DNA of 64,000 nucleotides from Vreelandella alkaliphila. Lineage in GTDB: Bacteria; Pseudomonadota; Gammaproteobacteria; Pseudomonadales; Halomonadaceae. Where the stretch lies: assembly GCF_016107625.1 (NCBI RefSeq), contig NZ_JABASV010000004.1, positions 310,001 to 374,000 on the forward strand, given 5' to 3'. Both the position numbers and the translations under genes were made by a program. Numbering within the stretch: the first letter of the stretch is position 1; each line of letters begins with the position of its first letter. Positions 37,401-46,782 of this stretch are shown here, piece after piece. The notes below the pieces were generated by a model. It was not told the DNA's origin. It did not search any database and saw only the letters and a program-made list of their open reading frames with translations.

Positions 37401-37626
37401 CTTCTGCCTTACCATGGTGCTGGTAATGCTGCCAAGGGTCGATACCGGCCTTGGCCACATCTGGATACGCAGCCAGGTACCACTGGGCATCAAAGACATC
37501 GTTATCAAGGAACTCATTATTAAGCCCTTGGTTAAGCCCTCCCTTAGAAGCACTTTTAAGGGGGGCACTGGCAAGTGATTTACCGGTATTTGCCTTACGT
37601 AACCACTTAGCTAAAAAAGAGAGCAT
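34492..37626 (-). CDS. Two-module glycosyltransferase (GT2 plus GT4) with spacer repeats
   Basis: A 1044-residue protein. Residues about 38-82 carry a short motif of the type FDAQWYLAAYPDVAKAG...DPWQHYQHHGKAEGR, which recurs twice about 570-650 (GWYLTRYIDL..., YMRRYPEVAETNLNPLAHFLSVG). Between them is a GT2 domain (about 275-510: VSVIIPLYNAERTITMAL, IIVVDDASPD, DSDDWSHPQKL). The C-terminal third (about 655-1030) is a GT4 transferase (GAERSLLDVLDAMGE; FQESFGRTVLEAMAAARPVV). Two stretches look inserted: a QGLR repeat coded by 12-bp units (36037-36072) and a His/Pro/Thr-rich stretch coded by 36777-36830. Probably two successive sugar additions to one polysaccharide. Confidence 0.86.
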   Translation of the reverse strand: MLSFLAKWLRKANTGKSLASAPLKSASKGGLNQGLNNEFLDNDVFDAQWYLAAYPDVAKAGIDPWQHYQHHGKAEGRLPCRNQAIGWGHALWRGAEAVVLPRLQRLLTANNATPLERLTARWELARWYAWQANWSAVLEVLLPEGKLPNFGFAGPALLVVDACCQQSDDSSQCKSALAQALVFLEAHYPGHADTALAKANAFSLSKERLTPDTDLERLAVINRYFQAQGLQPITLADPEQLLHLYNLAPDYSDTDFGGGLSSGSGATPHHLPHTTHPSPFTPHVSVIIPLYNAERTITMALTSLFCQRDVRLEIIVVDDASPDSSVAKVEQLQNSLPPNIELVLLRHSHNQGAYAARNTGMAAATAPFITTHDSDDWSHPQKLSLQCRALMEQPTIKACLSHWVRVTPELMFHRWRLDEYGWVYPNMSSLMFRREVFEALGYWDGVKVNADTEWRWRVEAAFGAGSVNDVLPCIPLSFGLADSGSLSQHASSHLVSQFTGDRFRYMQVAGRWHQSAQELKQGLRQGLRQGLNMPIAPTERLFTAPAGMLRETAPPNPPPSEFELVSESGLLDAGWYLTRYIDLQQTPVEPLSHYMESGAGEGRDPGPGFSTSGYMRRYPEVAETNLNPLAHFLSVGQAKGYQPLPEWQGKRTFANRPTVMLCAHQAGSTLFGAERSLLDVLDAMGELRWNVVVTLPEASNVAYEQALLTRCRALVVMPYGWWQVGKQADQTTVAQFEALLSRYNVKALHGNTAVLHEPYLAAKRAGIPSLVHVRELPAFDESLCALLGATPNELVNHVHQLADVVIVNSQCVAEAFSLPGSSAHLAIVPNTIDMLPLLALPDVGFTQKSGVRVGMLSSNVAKKGLKDVEAMAGHLFTLAPRVEVVLFGAQTPAIDDLLRRQTQGKAPTNIRFAGYVENPEAALAQLDIVVNLSRFQESFGRTVLEAMAAARPVVAYDWGALGELVVAAENGDATTGILVPFGDSLMAAQQVAMLTNDPDQCRQLGQSARHRAQACFSAAELRKALANAYALIQRDEFSDLVSND
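36037..36072. repeat. 12-bp in-frame tandem repeat (3 copies)
   Basis: CCCCTGTCTCAA occurs twice perfectly and once with one change; on the minus strand it codes a QGLR-type repeat inside the 1044-residue glycosyltransferase. Confidence 0.85.
36777..36830. repeat. GTGAGGAGTGAAGGGTGA-like low-complexity stretch inside a gene
   Basis: Serial GTGAN/GTGAAGG units in the glycosyltransferase gene code a His/Pro/Thr-rich linker on the minus strand. A similar stretch lies between genes at 40247-40285, just upstream of glmM. Confidence 0.6.
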
Positions 37627-37654
37627 GGCAACCTATTATCAAAACACACTAAGC

Positions 37655-38821
37655 TTAATCGCTGCCGAACAGGTCACGGGTATATACTTTATCCGCTACA
37701 TCCTGCAGCTCATCCACCATGCGGTTCGCCAAAATCACATCGGCTTTTTGTTTAAACACATCTAAATCGCGCATTACTTCAGAATTGAAGAACTCATCTG
37801 CATCAAGCGCCGGCTCATAGACCACCACTTCAATACCCCTAGCCTTTAATCGCTTCATCACACCCTGCATAGCGCTGGCACGAAAGTTATCAGAGCCAGT
37901 TTTCATAATCAGCCGGTACACGCCCACCACTTCTGGGTTTCGGCGCATAACGGATTTTGCGATAAAATCTTTACGGGTACGATTTGCCTCAACAATAGCT
38001 TGAATTATGTTGCTAGGCACATCTTGATAATTGGCCAGCAACTGCTTGGTATCTTTCGGCAAACAATAGCCGCCATAACCAAAACTTGGGTTGTTGTAGT
38101 GTTTACCAATGCGCGGATCCAAGCCCACACCCTCAATAATCTGCTTAGCATTCAACCCATGCGATTCCGCATAGGTATCCAGCTCATTAAAGTACGCCAC
38201 GCGCATCGCTAAATAAGTATTAGCAAACAGCTTGATGGCCTCAGCTTCCGTGCTGTTAGTCAGCAGAACATCAATATCTTTCTTAACCGCCCCTTGCTTT
38301 AGTAGCTCGGCGAAGACCGCTGCACGCTCGGAACGCTCACCCACAATAATTCGCGAAGGATAGAGGTTATCGTGCAGGGCCTTTCCTTCACGTAAGAACT
38401 CTGGAGAAAACAACAGGTTTTGTGTGTTAAAACGTTCGGCGGCTTCCGCGGTATAACCGACAGGCACGGTAGATTTAATAACCATCACCGCATCAGGGTT
38501 AATACGCATTACCTGAGTAATCACCGCCTCAACGCTTTTGGTATTGAAGTAGTTGGTTTCTGGATCGTAGTCGGTCGGGGTAGCAATAATGACAAAATCC
38601 GCCCCTTGGTAAGCGGCCTCGGCATCCAGGGTTGCCGTAAAGTGCAAGTCCTCCCTCTCAAGAAACGCTGTCACCTCAGCATCCTCAATCGGAGAAACAC
38701 GGTTATTTAGCTTTTCGACCTTTTCAGGAACGATATCAACGGCCACCACCTCGTTGTGCTGAGCCAATAACATCGCGTTTGAAAGACCCACGTAGCCCGT
38801 GCCAGCGACTGCAATTTTCAT
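37655..38821 (-). CDS. ugd: UDP-glucose 6-dehydrogenase
   Basis: A 388-residue NAD-dependent enzyme oxidising UDP-glucose to UDP-glucuronate. The N-terminal Rossmann motif [30 protein letters not shown], and the catalytic Cys in [14 protein letters not shown] are seen. Length fits the short Ugd type (E. coli 388). GAGGGTGG precedes the start. It lies between glmM and the 1044-residue glycosyltransferase on the same strand and shows that the local polymer probably contains glucuronic acid or a sugar derived from it. Confidence 0.96.
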   Translation of the reverse strand: MKIAVAGTGYVGLSNAMLLAQHNEVVAVDIVPEKVEKLNNRVSPIEDAEVTAFLEREDLHFTATLDAEAAYQGADFVIIATPTDYDPETNYFNTKSVEAVITQVMRINPDAVMVIKSTVPVGYTAEAAERFNTQNLLFSPEFLREGKALHDNLYPSRIIVGERSERAAVFAELLKQGAVKKDIDVLLTNSTEAEAIKLFANTYLAMRVAYFNELDTYAESHGLNAKQIIEGVGLDPRIGKHYNNPSFGYGGYCLPKDTKQLLANYQDVPSNIIQAIVEANRTRKDFIAKSVMRRNPEVVGVYRLIMKTGSDNFRASAMQGVMKRLKARGIEVVVYEPALDADEFFNSEVMRDLDVFKQKADVILANRMVDELQDVADKVYTRDLFGSD

Positions 38822-38893
38822 CCACCCTCACCTAAAGTCGTTACATACGATGCCAGACTATTGATTTAAAACGCTTAACTAAAAACCGTCAGG

Positions 38894-40237
38894 TTAGCCA
38901 GTGGGTAACGCTTTGGCAATATGCTCTGCACACCATTTCGCCAACTGCGCATCACCCGCTTCTACCATCACGCGAATCAACGGCTCAGTGCCAGATTTAC
39001 GTAGCAGCACACGGCCATTGGTAGCGAGCTTATCTTCAGCCTCGGTAAGCGCTTTCTTAACCGGCACACTTTCAAGTGGGTCTTCGTTTTTACTGGCTTT
39101 AAAACGCACGTTAACCAACACCTGGGGCAGCTTGCTCATGCCTTGTTTAGCCACATAAAGCGTCGTGCCCTGGTTGAGCAATGAAGTCAGCACGCGCAGG
39201 GAAGCAATCACCGCATCTCCCGTAGAGGCATGGTCCAGGCTCAGCAAATGGCCAGAGCCTTCCCCGCCTAAGCGCCAACCTGTATTTTTTAGCTGCTCCA
39301 TCACGTAGCGGTCGCCTACTTTTGCGCGCACAAAAGGCACTTCAATCGCAGCCAATGCTTGCTCAAGCCCCAGGTTGCTCATCTGGGTGCCAACAATGCC
39401 GCCCGTATAACCAGCATCTTTGGCATCTTTCGCCAACAAAAATAGCAGCTCATCGCCATCAACGACGGCCCCTGTGTGATCAACCATCATCAGACGATCG
39501 GCATCACCATCCAACGCGATACCAAGGTCGGCTTCGTGCTCTAATACGGCTGTGCACAGGCTGCGCATAGAGGTCGCACCACAGTTCGCATTAATGTTCA
39601 CACCGTTAGGCTGGTCATGAATGCTAACAACCTCAGCACCTAACTCTTTGTAAACAGCAGGCGCTACTTTGTAGCCAGCACCATTCGCGCTATCCACTAC
39701 AATTTTCAGCCCGCTCAAGCTTAATGTGCTGGGCAGCACGGCTTTGCAGTATTCGATATAACGGCCAGCCGCATCGTCTACACGGCGCGCTTTACCCAAT
39801 GCTTCTGAACCTACACACTCCATACCGCCTTCCAGGGCAATATGGAGCTTATTTTCAATTTCCTGCTCTTGGGCATCAGTTAGCTTATAGCCCCCTTGCC
39901 CAAATATTTTGATACCGTTGTCGTCAAACGGGTTATGAGAAGCGCTGATGACTACCCCGGCATCTGCACGGAAGGTAGAAGTAAGGTACGCTACACCCGG
40001 TGTAGGCAGAGGCCCAACCAGCGCCACATTAACACCCGCCGCTGAAAAGCCCGCTTCTAACGCAGACTCCAACATGTAGCCACTGGCCCGGGTATCTTTG
40101 CCAATCAACACTTCTTTAATACCTTCCGCCCCCAGCACTTTGCCAGCGGCCCAACCCAACTTCATTGCAAAGTCCGGGGTCATGGGGAATTCGCCAACAC
40201 GGCCACGAACGCCATCGGTGCCAAAATATTTACGCAT
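38894..40237 (-). CDS. glmM: Phosphoglucosamine mutase
   Basis: A 447-residue mutase converting glucosamine-6- to glucosamine-1-phosphate. The N-terminal [14 protein letters not shown], phosphoserine loop [18 protein letters not shown], Mg site LDGDADR, GGEGSGH and [12 protein letters not shown] are complete and GlmM-specific. It follows glmS, which makes its substrate, across a repeat array. In many gammaproteobacteria glmM sits beside folP/ftsH; its place here, in a polysaccharide region, may mean a second copy. That cannot be tested within the window. Confidence 0.95.
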   Translation of the reverse strand: MRKYFGTDGVRGRVGEFPMTPDFAMKLGWAAGKVLGAEGIKEVLIGKDTRASGYMLESALEAGFSAAGVNVALVGPLPTPGVAYLTSTFRADAGVVISASHNPFDDNGIKIFGQGGYKLTDAQEQEIENKLHIALEGGMECVGSEALGKARRVDDAAGRYIEYCKAVLPSTLSLSGLKIVVDSANGAGYKVAPAVYKELGAEVVSIHDQPNGVNINANCGATSMRSLCTAVLEHEADLGIALDGDADRLMMVDHTGAVVDGDELLFLLAKDAKDAGYTGGIVGTQMSNLGLEQALAAIEVPFVRAKVGDRYVMEQLKNTGWRLGGEGSGHLLSLDHASTGDAVIASLRVLTSLLNQGTTLYVAKQGMSKLPQVLVNVRFKASKNEDPLESVPVKKALTEAEDKLATNGRVLLRKSGTEPLIRVMVEAGDAQLAKWCAEHIAKALPTG

Positions 40238-40292
40238 GTCAAAACCTGAATAGTGAGTGGTGAATAATGAAAAGTGAATGGTGAGCCCCCCC

Positions 40293-40752
40293 GCGGGTGC
40301 GCTGACGCTTACGCCGCGCTACAAAACCTGTGCATTCAATACGTTTGTAGCGCGGTGTAACGAATCTCGCGAGGAACAAGCCAATGAGGCACCCTCAGCG
40401 GCAGCCCGACGTGAAAGACGGCAGAACAACGCTCAACGGCACTAAATCCCGCCACACCCAGCTCTACCACGCGGGTGCGCTGACGCTTACGCCGCGCTAC
40501 AAAACCTGTGCATTCAATACGTTTGTAGCGCGGTGTAACGAATCTCGCGAGGAACAAGCCAATGAGGCACCCTCAGCAGCGGCCCGACGCGAAAGACGGC
40601 AGAACAACGCTCAACGGCACCAAATCCCGCCACACCCAGCTCTACCACGCGGGTGCGCTGACGCTTACGCCGCGCTACAAAACCTGTGCATTCAATACGT
40701 TTGTAGCGCGGTGTAACGAATCTCGCGAGGAACGAGCGAATGAGGCACCCGC
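40293..40752. repeat. Tandem array of the GCGGGTGC palindromic element (2.6 copies of 178 bp)
   Basis: GCGGGTGC starts at 40293, 40471 and 40649, exactly 178 bp apart, with near-identical sequence between. Each unit has a hairpin (ACGCCGCGCTACAAA with TTTGTAGCGCGGTGTAA) of about 104 bp plus a 74-bp spacer. Only the last unit ends in the matching GCACCCGC; the first two end GCACCCTC and run into the spacer. Near-identity of copies points to recent amplification. Confidence 0.92.
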
Positions 40753-40755
40753 GAA

Positions 40756-40770
40756 GGCGGCGAAGCCGCC
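40756..40770. terminator. GC hairpin after glmS
   Basis: GGCGGC-GAA-GCCGCC lies 6 bp past the glmS stop, merging with the palindromic array. No T-run on either strand, so it is a weak terminator or a 3'-end stabilising structure. Confidence 0.35.
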
Positions 40771-40776
40771 CCTGGA

Positions 40777-42624
40777 TTACTCCACGGTGACGCTTTTCGC
40801 CAAGTTACGGGGCTTGTCTACATCCGTGCCCTTAACCAGCGCTACGTGGTAAGACAACAGTTGCAGTGCTACCACGTGCAACACGGGCGAAAGCAGGCCG
40901 TAGTGTTCTGGCATCACCAGTACATTAACGCCTTCACTCGGCTTAACAGCGCTACCACCATCAGCAAACACATAAAGCTGACCGCCACGGGCGCTCACTT
41001 CTTGCATGTTAGCTTTTAGCTTTTCAAGCAGCTCATCATTAGGCGCCACCACCACCACTGGCATGTCTGCATCAACTAATGCTAGCGGGCCATGCTTCAG
41101 TTCCCCAGCAGGGTAAGCTTCTGCGTGGATATAGGAGATTTCTTTCAGCTTCAGCGCACCTTCCAACGCAATCGGGAAGTGGCGGCCACGGCCTAAGAAC
41201 AGCGCATGATGCTTATTGGCAAAATGCTTCGACCACGCCTTGATGCTTGGCTCTAGCGCCAGCACTTTTTCGACCGCGATGGGCAAGTGGCGCAGCTCAT
41301 CCAAATAGGCTTTTTCATCTGCTTCATCTAGCCGCTGATTCGCTTTTGCCAACAACAGCGTAAGCAAAAATAGTGCGCTGAGCTGAGTGGTGAAGGCTTT
41401 CGTAGAGGCAACACCAATTTCCGGACCAGCACGGGTAATAAAGCGCAACAGCGTTTCGCGCACAATGGCAGATTCAGGTACGTTGCAAATCGCCAATGTA
41501 TGGGTGTGCCCCATTGATTTAGCGTGCTGCAACGCGGCGAGGGTATCAGCGGTTTCGCCCGACTGAGAAATAACCACGACGAGCTGATTAGGATTCGCTA
41601 CGCTGTGGCGATAACGGTACTCACTAGCAATTTCAACATGGCACGCAATACCGGCGACTTGCTCAATCCAGTACTTAGCCGTCATACCCGCATAGCTAGA
41701 CGTACCACAGGCCAGAATCAATACGGAATCTACCTGCTCAAAAACGCCTTGCGCTTCTGCGCCAAAAATACCCGGCTGCAGTTGACCTGCACCGCTCAGC
41801 ATTTCCAGCGTGTTACCCAATGCCTGGGGCTGCTCAAACATCTCTTTTTGCATGTAGTGATTAAACTCGCCTAGCTCAACTGCATTCGCAGAAAGGCTAG
41901 AGGTAATCACTTCCCGCTGAGCGGGCTGGCCAAGCGCATCAACCAACGTGATCGAGTCACGCGTTAAGCGCGCGACATCACCATTTTCCAGGTACATCAT
42001 ACGCTGAGTGACAGACAGCAGCGCCGAGGCATCTGAAGCGGCATAGTGGCCGTCATCAGCAATACCTAACATCAGCGGCGAACCTTCACGAGCCACCACT
42101 AAGCAATCCGGCTCTTCTTCGCTTACCACTGCCAGAGCAAAAGCGCCTTGCAATTGCGCCACAGCACAACGCACTGCAGAAAAAAGATTTTCCGCTGGTT
42201 CGCCAATTTCGCCTTTAAAGCAGGCTTGAATGAGGTGCGCAATGGTTTCAGTGTCGGTGTCTGAAGTGAACTCGTACCCTAACCCCTGAAGCTTTTCACG
42301 GAGGGTTTCATAGTTTTCAATGATGCCATTGTGCACAACGGCTAACCCGCTAGAAATATGCGGATGAGCGTTACGTTCAGCAGGAACACCGTGCGTTGCC
42401 CAACGGGTGTGCGCTATGCCCACATTACCCACTGCCCCCTTCTCTGCAACGCGGGCTTCCAGTTCAGACACGCGGCCTTTAGCACGGGCGCGCACCAAAG
42501 TTCCGGATGCATCTAGCACGGCTAACCCAGCAGAGTCATAGCCGCGGTATTCAAGCACTTTCAAGCCTGACAGCAAAAACGGGGTACATTCCATTGCGCC
42601 AATGGCGCCGACGATTCCGCACAT
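40777..42624 (-). CDS. glmS: Glutamine-fructose-6-phosphate aminotransferase
   Basis: A 615-residue enzyme making glucosamine-6-phosphate. It has an N-terminal class II glutaminase domain (about 2-220; nucleophile Cys2 in [22 protein letters not shown]) and two SIS sugar-isomerase domains (about 290-420, [10 protein letters not shown]; about 460-595, [19 protein letters not shown]), ending [14 protein letters not shown]. The start at 42624 is required because Cys must become the N terminus after Met removal; the TTG six bases earlier would block catalysis. AAGGA precedes it. Product goes to glmM, then to UDP-GlcNAc for wall and polysaccharide. Confidence 0.96.
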   Translation of the reverse strand: MCGIVGAIGAMECTPFLLSGLKVLEYRGYDSAGLAVLDASGTLVRARAKGRVSELEARVAEKGAVGNVGIAHTRWATHGVPAERNAHPHISSGLAVVHNGIIENYETLREKLQGLGYEFTSDTDTETIAHLIQACFKGEIGEPAENLFSAVRCAVAQLQGAFALAVVSEEEPDCLVVAREGSPLMLGIADDGHYAASDASALLSVTQRMMYLENGDVARLTRDSITLVDALGQPAQREVITSSLSANAVELGEFNHYMQKEMFEQPQALGNTLEMLSGAGQLQPGIFGAEAQGVFEQVDSVLILACGTSSYAGMTAKYWIEQVAGIACHVEIASEYRYRHSVANPNQLVVVISQSGETADTLAALQHAKSMGHTHTLAICNVPESAIVRETLLRFITRAGPEIGVASTKAFTTQLSALFLLTLLLAKANQRLDEADEKAYLDELRHLPIAVEKVLALEPSIKAWSKHFANKHHALFLGRGRHFPIALEGALKLKEISYIHAEAYPAGELKHGPLALVDADMPVVVVAPNDELLEKLKANMQEVSARGGQLYVFADGGSAVKPSEGVNVLVMPEHYGLLSPVLHVVALQLLSYHVALVKGTDVDKPRNLAKSVTVE

Positions 42625-42992
42625 ACTCAATCCTTTAATAACGACTTATAACGACGATGGCTTTCACTCGCATGCAAAGAGCCATGTGCAAAGAACCATT
42701 TGCAAAAAACGACTAGCAAAAGGCCATTTGCAAAGGACTGTTTACAAAGATCCATCACAAAGACCAGCCTCAAAGACCATTCACAAAAAACAGTCACAAA
42801 AATCAGCGGCAGAAGACCGATCACAAGAGACCAATCATTGCCTGTATAAAGACCGTTCATGGAAAGCATCCCATGAACAGCCTCTTAAAGGGGAGCATCT
42901 TACACTCCCCATGGCTCAGCCTTCAAAGCATGTCCTTCAAAACATGGCCTTCAAAACATGGCCTTCAAAACATGCCCTTCAAAACATGCCCT
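42625..42992. other. glmS-cysQ gap with degenerate and perfect short repeats
   Basis: The half next to glmS is a series of diverged units containing CCATTTGCAAA/CACAAAGACC. The half next to cysQ is a clean 14-bp tandem repeat (42920-42989). Frames on both strands here have repetitive, biased translations and are not accepted as genes. The glmS promoter should lie within this stretch. Confidence 0.7.
42920..42989. repeat. 14-bp tandem repeat CCTTCAAAACATGG (5 copies)
   Basis: Five consecutive 14-bp units, differing at one or two positions, end 3 bp before the cysQ stop codon. Confidence 0.9.
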
Positions 42993-43763
42993 TTACGCAT
43001 TTCCCCAAACAATAAAATATGGGTTGAGCTTTTCGCTAGGGTTGGCATAGCTAAGCGGCTCGCCTTCTAGCGTTTCAACCCGGCCACCCGCTTGAAGCAC
43101 GACCGCATGAGCGGCGCCGGTGTCCCAAAGGCAGGTAGGGCCTAAGCGGGGGTAAGCATCGGCCTTTCCTTCTGCGATTAAGCATAGTTTAAGCGAACTG
43201 CCCATGGGCAGCATTTCGTGCTTGCCTAGTTTTTCAAGCCATGCTGCCAAGTCAGGGCTGGGGTGCGAGCGACTACCCACGACACGCCAAGCAGAAGCAG
43301 CCTCCGGTTTGCCCGCAACACAAATTTCATGGCGCTCGCCACTCGCTTCCACCTTGAATGCACCTAAACCCTCAGCGGCAACATAAGCGGTTTCAAGCGC
43401 CGGAGCGGTAACAACGCCCAACACGGGTTTGCCGTTTTCAATCAGCGCAATATTAACGGTGAACTCGCCGTTACGCTTGATAAACTCTTTTGTGCCATCA
43501 AGCGGGTCTACCAGCCAATAGCGACCATTGCTATCTACCCCGGCAAAGCCTTCTGCATCTTCTTCAGAGAGTATTGGCAACTGCACTGGAAGACTTTGCA
43601 GGCCACGCATAATCACATGATGGGCAGCTTGATCCGCTTCAGTTAATGGGCTTTTGTCTTCTTTTTCTTCCACGCTAAATTCGCGTGCATAAACCGCCAT
43701 AATGGCATCGCCCGCTTCACGAGCAATACGTTCCACAGAATCCAATAACGCTTGATCAATCAT
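42993..43763 (-). CDS. cysQ: 3'(2'),5'-bisphosphate nucleotidase
   Basis: A 256-residue Mg-dependent phosphatase of the inositol monophosphatase superfamily that removes the 3'-phosphate of PAP, the by-product of PAPS use. Visible motifs: SPLTEADQAAHHVI, ILSEEDAE, WLVDPLDGTKEF (metal site) and WDTGAAHAVVLQAGG. AAGGA precedes the start. It lies 97 bp downstream of cysNC on the same strand, with a hairpin between, so PAPS production and PAP removal genes are adjacent. Confidence 0.94.
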   Translation of the reverse strand: MIDQALLDSVERIAREAGDAIMAVYAREFSVEEKEDKSPLTEADQAAHHVIMRGLQSLPVQLPILSEEDAEGFAGVDSNGRYWLVDPLDGTKEFIKRNGEFTVNIALIENGKPVLGVVTAPALETAYVAAEGLGAFKVEASGERHEICVAGKPEAASAWRVVGSRSHPSPDLAAWLEKLGKHEMLPMGSSLKLCLIAEGKADAYPRLGPTCLWDTGAAHAVVLQAGGRVETLEGEPLSYANPSEKLNPYFIVWGNA

Positions 43764-43784
43764 CTTGTCATTTCCTTATGATTA

Positions 43785-43817
43785 AGCCACCAAACAGCGA
43801 CTAGCTGCTTGGTGGCT
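43785..43817. terminator. Strong hairpin between cysNC and cysQ
   Basis: Arms of 14 bp (AGCCACCAAACAGC with GCTGCTTGGTGGCT, one mismatch) and a 5-nt loop. There is no clear T-run on either strand; it could be a partial terminator, an mRNA processing site or a stabiliser between the two genes. Confidence 0.45.
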
Positions 43818-43860
43818 TATCAGTATTTACATTACACGTTTAACCTACACTGCGTGGAGA

Positions 43861-45765
43861 TCAGCTAATCAAGCCACGCTCCCGTAATGCCTTAATCACA
43901 CTATCAGCCGCTTCTTCGGCACTCATTTCTGAAGTTTTCAGATGAATATCTGGTGACTCAGGTGCTTCATACGTTGAATCAATGCCCGTGAAGTTTTTCA
44001 GCTCACCGCGACGGGCCTTTTTATAAAGCCCCTTAGGATCCCGGGCCTCCACTACATCAAGCGGCGCATCTACAAAAATCTCGATGAACTCACCCGCTTC
44101 CAGCAAATCTCGCGCTAGTTGACGCTCGCTGCGGAAAGGCGAAATAAACGCGGACATAACGATCAACCCGGCATCAACCATCAGCTTGGCGGTTTCAGCT
44201 ACACGGCGCACGTTTTCAACCCGATCAGCATCGGTAAAGCCTAAGTCACGGTTTAAACCATGACGAACGTTATCACCGTCCAGTAAGTAGGTATGCTGGC
44301 CCTGGGTAAATAGCTTTTTCTCAACCAAATTAGCGATCGTTGATTTACCAGCACCAGAAAGACCTGTGAACCACAGAACTGCGGGCTTCTGGCTCTTCGC
44401 CAACGCACGTGCCTGCTTATCAATATCCACATGTTGCATATGAATATTCTGGCTACGACGAAGGGCAAAATGCAGCATACCTGCACCCACCGTATTGTTC
44501 GTCATACGGTCAATCAGGATGAAGCCACCGGTATCGTGGTTATCTTGATAAGCATCAAAAGCAACCGCACGGTTGAGGCTAATCGTGCAGATACCAATGC
44601 CGTTCAAATCAAGCTGCTTGCCAGCCGTGTGTTCCAGCGTATTAACGTTAACCTGATATTTAATATCGGTAACGGTCGCTGACACCATCTGGGTGCCTAG
44701 CTTCATTAGGTAGGGGCGGCCCGGCAGCAGCGGCGCCTCATGCATCCACACCAACGTTGTTTCGAACTGATCAGCCGTATGCGCAGGCTGCTCTACACCG
44801 GAAATGACATCACCCCGGGAGATATCAATTTCATCTTCCAACAGTAGCGTTACCGACTGGCCTGCCACCGCCTCATCCAAGTCACCATCAAAGGTGTAGA
44901 TGCGTGACACCGTACTGGTTTTACCAGAAGGCTGAACACGGATCTGATCGCCAGGGCGAACAACACCGCTTGATACCATGCCACTGAAACCACGGAAATC
45001 CAGGTTAGGACGGTTAACCCACTGCACTGGCATCCGGAAGGGAGAACGCTGCAAATGCTCGGCATCTAGCTCTACGGTTTCCAAATAGCCCATCAGTGTA
45101 GTGCCGTGATACCAAGGCATGTGCGGGCTTGGCTCAATAACGTTATCGCCTTTTAATGCCGACATGGGGATAAACGTAATATTTTCCAAACCGAGCTGTT
45201 TGGCAAACGTACGGTACTCTTCAACGATTTGGTCAAAACGCGCTTTAGAGTAATCTACCAAGTCCATTTTATTGATGGCAACGACGACATGCCGCATGCC
45301 CATCAAAGACATTAAAAAACTGTGGCGACGAGTCTGTGTCAAAATGCCGTGGCGCGCATCAACCATCAAAATAGCAGCGTCTGCCGTGGAAGCACCGGTC
45401 ACCATGTTACGGGTGTACTGCTCATGCCCAGGCGTATCAGCAACGATAAACTTGCGCTTTTCGGTGGAGAAAAAGCGATACGCTACATCGATAGTGATGC
45501 CTTGCTCGCGCTCTGCTGCCAAGCCATCAACCAGCAGCGCGAAGTCCATGTCGCCGCCCTGAGTACCGAACTTTTTAGAGTCAGCTTCAATAGCAGCCAA
45601 CTGATCTTCAAAGAGCAGTTTAGATTCAAACAGCAAGCGGCCAATCAGGGTGCTTTTACCGTCATCGACACTGCCACAGGTAATAAAACGCAGCAGGCCT
45701 TTATGCTCGTGGGCCTTCAGGTAACCTTCGATGTCTTCGGCAATGAGTTCAGATGAATGCGACAT
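43861..45765 (-). CDS. cysNC: Bifunctional sulfate adenylyltransferase subunit 1 / APS kinase
   Basis: A 634-residue fusion. Residues 1-435 are CysN, the GTPase subunit ([12 protein letters not shown]-loop, [13 protein letters not shown]) with EF-Tu-like beta domains. Residues about 445-634 are the APS kinase CysC ([14 protein letters not shown]-loop, [35 protein letters not shown]). With CysD it makes APS and then PAPS from sulfate. The start overlaps the cysD stop by one base (TAATG), so the two are coupled and presumably produced in equal amounts. The fusion form is common in halophilic and pseudomonad relatives. Confidence 0.96.
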   Translation of the reverse strand: MSHSSELIAEDIEGYLKAHEHKGLLRFITCGSVDDGKSTLIGRLLFESKLLFEDQLAAIEADSKKFGTQGGDMDFALLVDGLAAEREQGITIDVAYRFFSTEKRKFIVADTPGHEQYTRNMVTGASTADAAILMVDARHGILTQTRRHSFLMSLMGMRHVVVAINKMDLVDYSKARFDQIVEEYRTFAKQLGLENITFIPMSALKGDNVIEPSPHMPWYHGTTLMGYLETVELDAEHLQRSPFRMPVQWVNRPNLDFRGFSGMVSSGVVRPGDQIRVQPSGKTSTVSRIYTFDGDLDEAVAGQSVTLLLEDEIDISRGDVISGVEQPAHTADQFETTLVWMHEAPLLPGRPYLMKLGTQMVSATVTDIKYQVNVNTLEHTAGKQLDLNGIGICTISLNRAVAFDAYQDNHDTGGFILIDRMTNNTVGAGMLHFALRRSQNIHMQHVDIDKQARALAKSQKPAVLWFTGLSGAGKSTIANLVEKKLFTQGQHTYLLDGDNVRHGLNRDLGFTDADRVENVRRVAETAKLMVDAGLIVMSAFISPFRSERQLARDLLEAGEFIEIFVDAPLDVVEARDPKGLYKKARRGELKNFTGIDSTYEAPESPDIHLKTSEMSAEEAADSVIKALRERGLIS

Positions 45766-46670
45766 TAGAAGTAACCCTCTTGCTTTTTCTTCTCCATGGA
45801 GGCAGCGCTATCGTGATCAATCACACGCCCCTGACGTTCTGACGTCTTGGTCAACAGCATTTCTTGAATGATGGCAGGAAGCGTATCGGCTTCAGACTCC
45901 ACCGCCCCTGTTAGGGGGTAGCACCCAAGCGTACGGAAACGAACCTTGCGCATCATCGGGACTTCACCCGACTCCAGCGGCATGCGCTCATCGTCCACCA
46001 TGATCAACGCACCATCGCGTTCAACCACCGGGCGCTCTGCTGAGTAGTAAAGCGGCACAATGGGAATATTCTGCAGATGGATATACTGCCAGATATCCAG
46101 CTCGGTCCAGTTAGAGATGGGGAACACACGAATAGACTCTTTAGGGTTCTTACGCGTGTTGTACAGCTTCCACAGCTCAGGACGCTGATTTTTCGGGTCC
46201 CAACGGTGTTGAGCAGAGCGGAAAGAGAACACGCGCTCTTTGGCACGAGACTTCTCTTCATCACGACGAGCACCACCAAAGGCCGCATCGAACCCGTACT
46301 TATCAAGCGCTTGCTTCAGGCCTTCAGTTTTCATCACATCGGTGTGAATCGCCGAGCCGTGCGTAAACGGATTGATGTCTTTCTCGATCCCTTCCGGGTT
46401 AATATGCACCAGAAGATCCATGCCGATCTCTTCGGCCATTTTATCGCGGAATTCATACATCGCGCGGAACTTCCAACGCGTGTCTACGTGCAAGAGCGGA
46501 AACGGCGGTGGTCCAGGCGCAAACGCCTTACGTGCCAAGTGCAGCATAACCGCAGAATCTTTACCGACGGAATACAGCATGACTGGATTTTCAGCCTCGG
46601 CGACCACTTCGCGCATAATCTGAATACTTTCTGCTTCCAGACGCTGCAGATGGGTGAGTGATGTCATCAT
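45765..46670 (-). CDS. cysD: Sulfate adenylyltransferase subunit 2
   Basis: A 301-residue ATP-pyrophosphatase-fold enzyme that adenylates sulfate to APS. It has the PP-loop [36 protein letters not shown], and the conserved end [15 protein letters not shown] and [10 protein letters not shown]. Two adjacent ATGs (46670, 46667) are possible starts; GGGA upstream does not decide. First gene of the cysD-cysNC pair; a HTH protein lies upstream on the same strand. Confidence 0.96.
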   Translation of the reverse strand: MMTSLTHLQRLEAESIQIMREVVAEAENPVMLYSVGKDSAVMLHLARKAFAPGPPPFPLLHVDTRWKFRAMYEFRDKMAEEIGMDLLVHINPEGIEKDINPFTHGSAIHTDVMKTEGLKQALDKYGFDAAFGGARRDEEKSRAKERVFSFRSAQHRWDPKNQRPELWKLYNTRKNPKESIRVFPISNWTELDIWQYIHLQNIPIVPLYYSAERPVVERDGALIMVDDERMPLESGEVPMMRKVRFRTLGCYPLTGAVESEADTLPAIIQEMLLTKTSERQGRVIDHDSAASMEKKKQEGYF

Positions 46671-46782
46671 CTATCCCAATGTTATATGAAAAAATCGTTC
46701 TCAAGTGGCCACTCGGGGCGCTGACTTAAAAACCCTTAACTTCAGCAATTTACGCAACTAGTGCGGCCCTATTAACACAGCC

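Larger units (their letters stand above)
40238..40776. other. glmS-glmM gap, filled by repeats
   Basis: Contains a short GTGAN-rich stretch (40247-40285), the 178-bp tandem array (40293-40752) and a small GC hairpin (40756-40770). Open frames here only reflect the repeats and are not taken as genes. Confidence 0.8.

Noticed and set aside
40384..40852. Two overlapping plus-strand frames in the glmS-glmM gap
   Set aside because: Their translations repeat because the DNA is the 178-bp palindromic array; no ribosome binding site or family.
42920..42989. CRISPR-like look of regular repeats
   Set aside because: Units are 14 bp, directly adjacent, without unique spacers; a plain tandem repeat. The same holds for the 11-12 bp repeats at 15.7-15.9 kb.
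42602..43015. Frames on both strands (137 and 80 codons) in the glmS-cysQ gap
   Set aside because: Composed of translated short tandem repeats and running into glmS or cysQ; not credible proteins.
43785..43817. Riboswitch or attenuator before cysQ
   Set aside because: Only a simple hairpin is visible, with no alternative fold, leader peptide or conserved aptamer core.
46077..46661. 194-codon plus-strand frame opposite cysD
   Set aside because: Lies wholly antisense to a well-conserved enzyme and has no family features.
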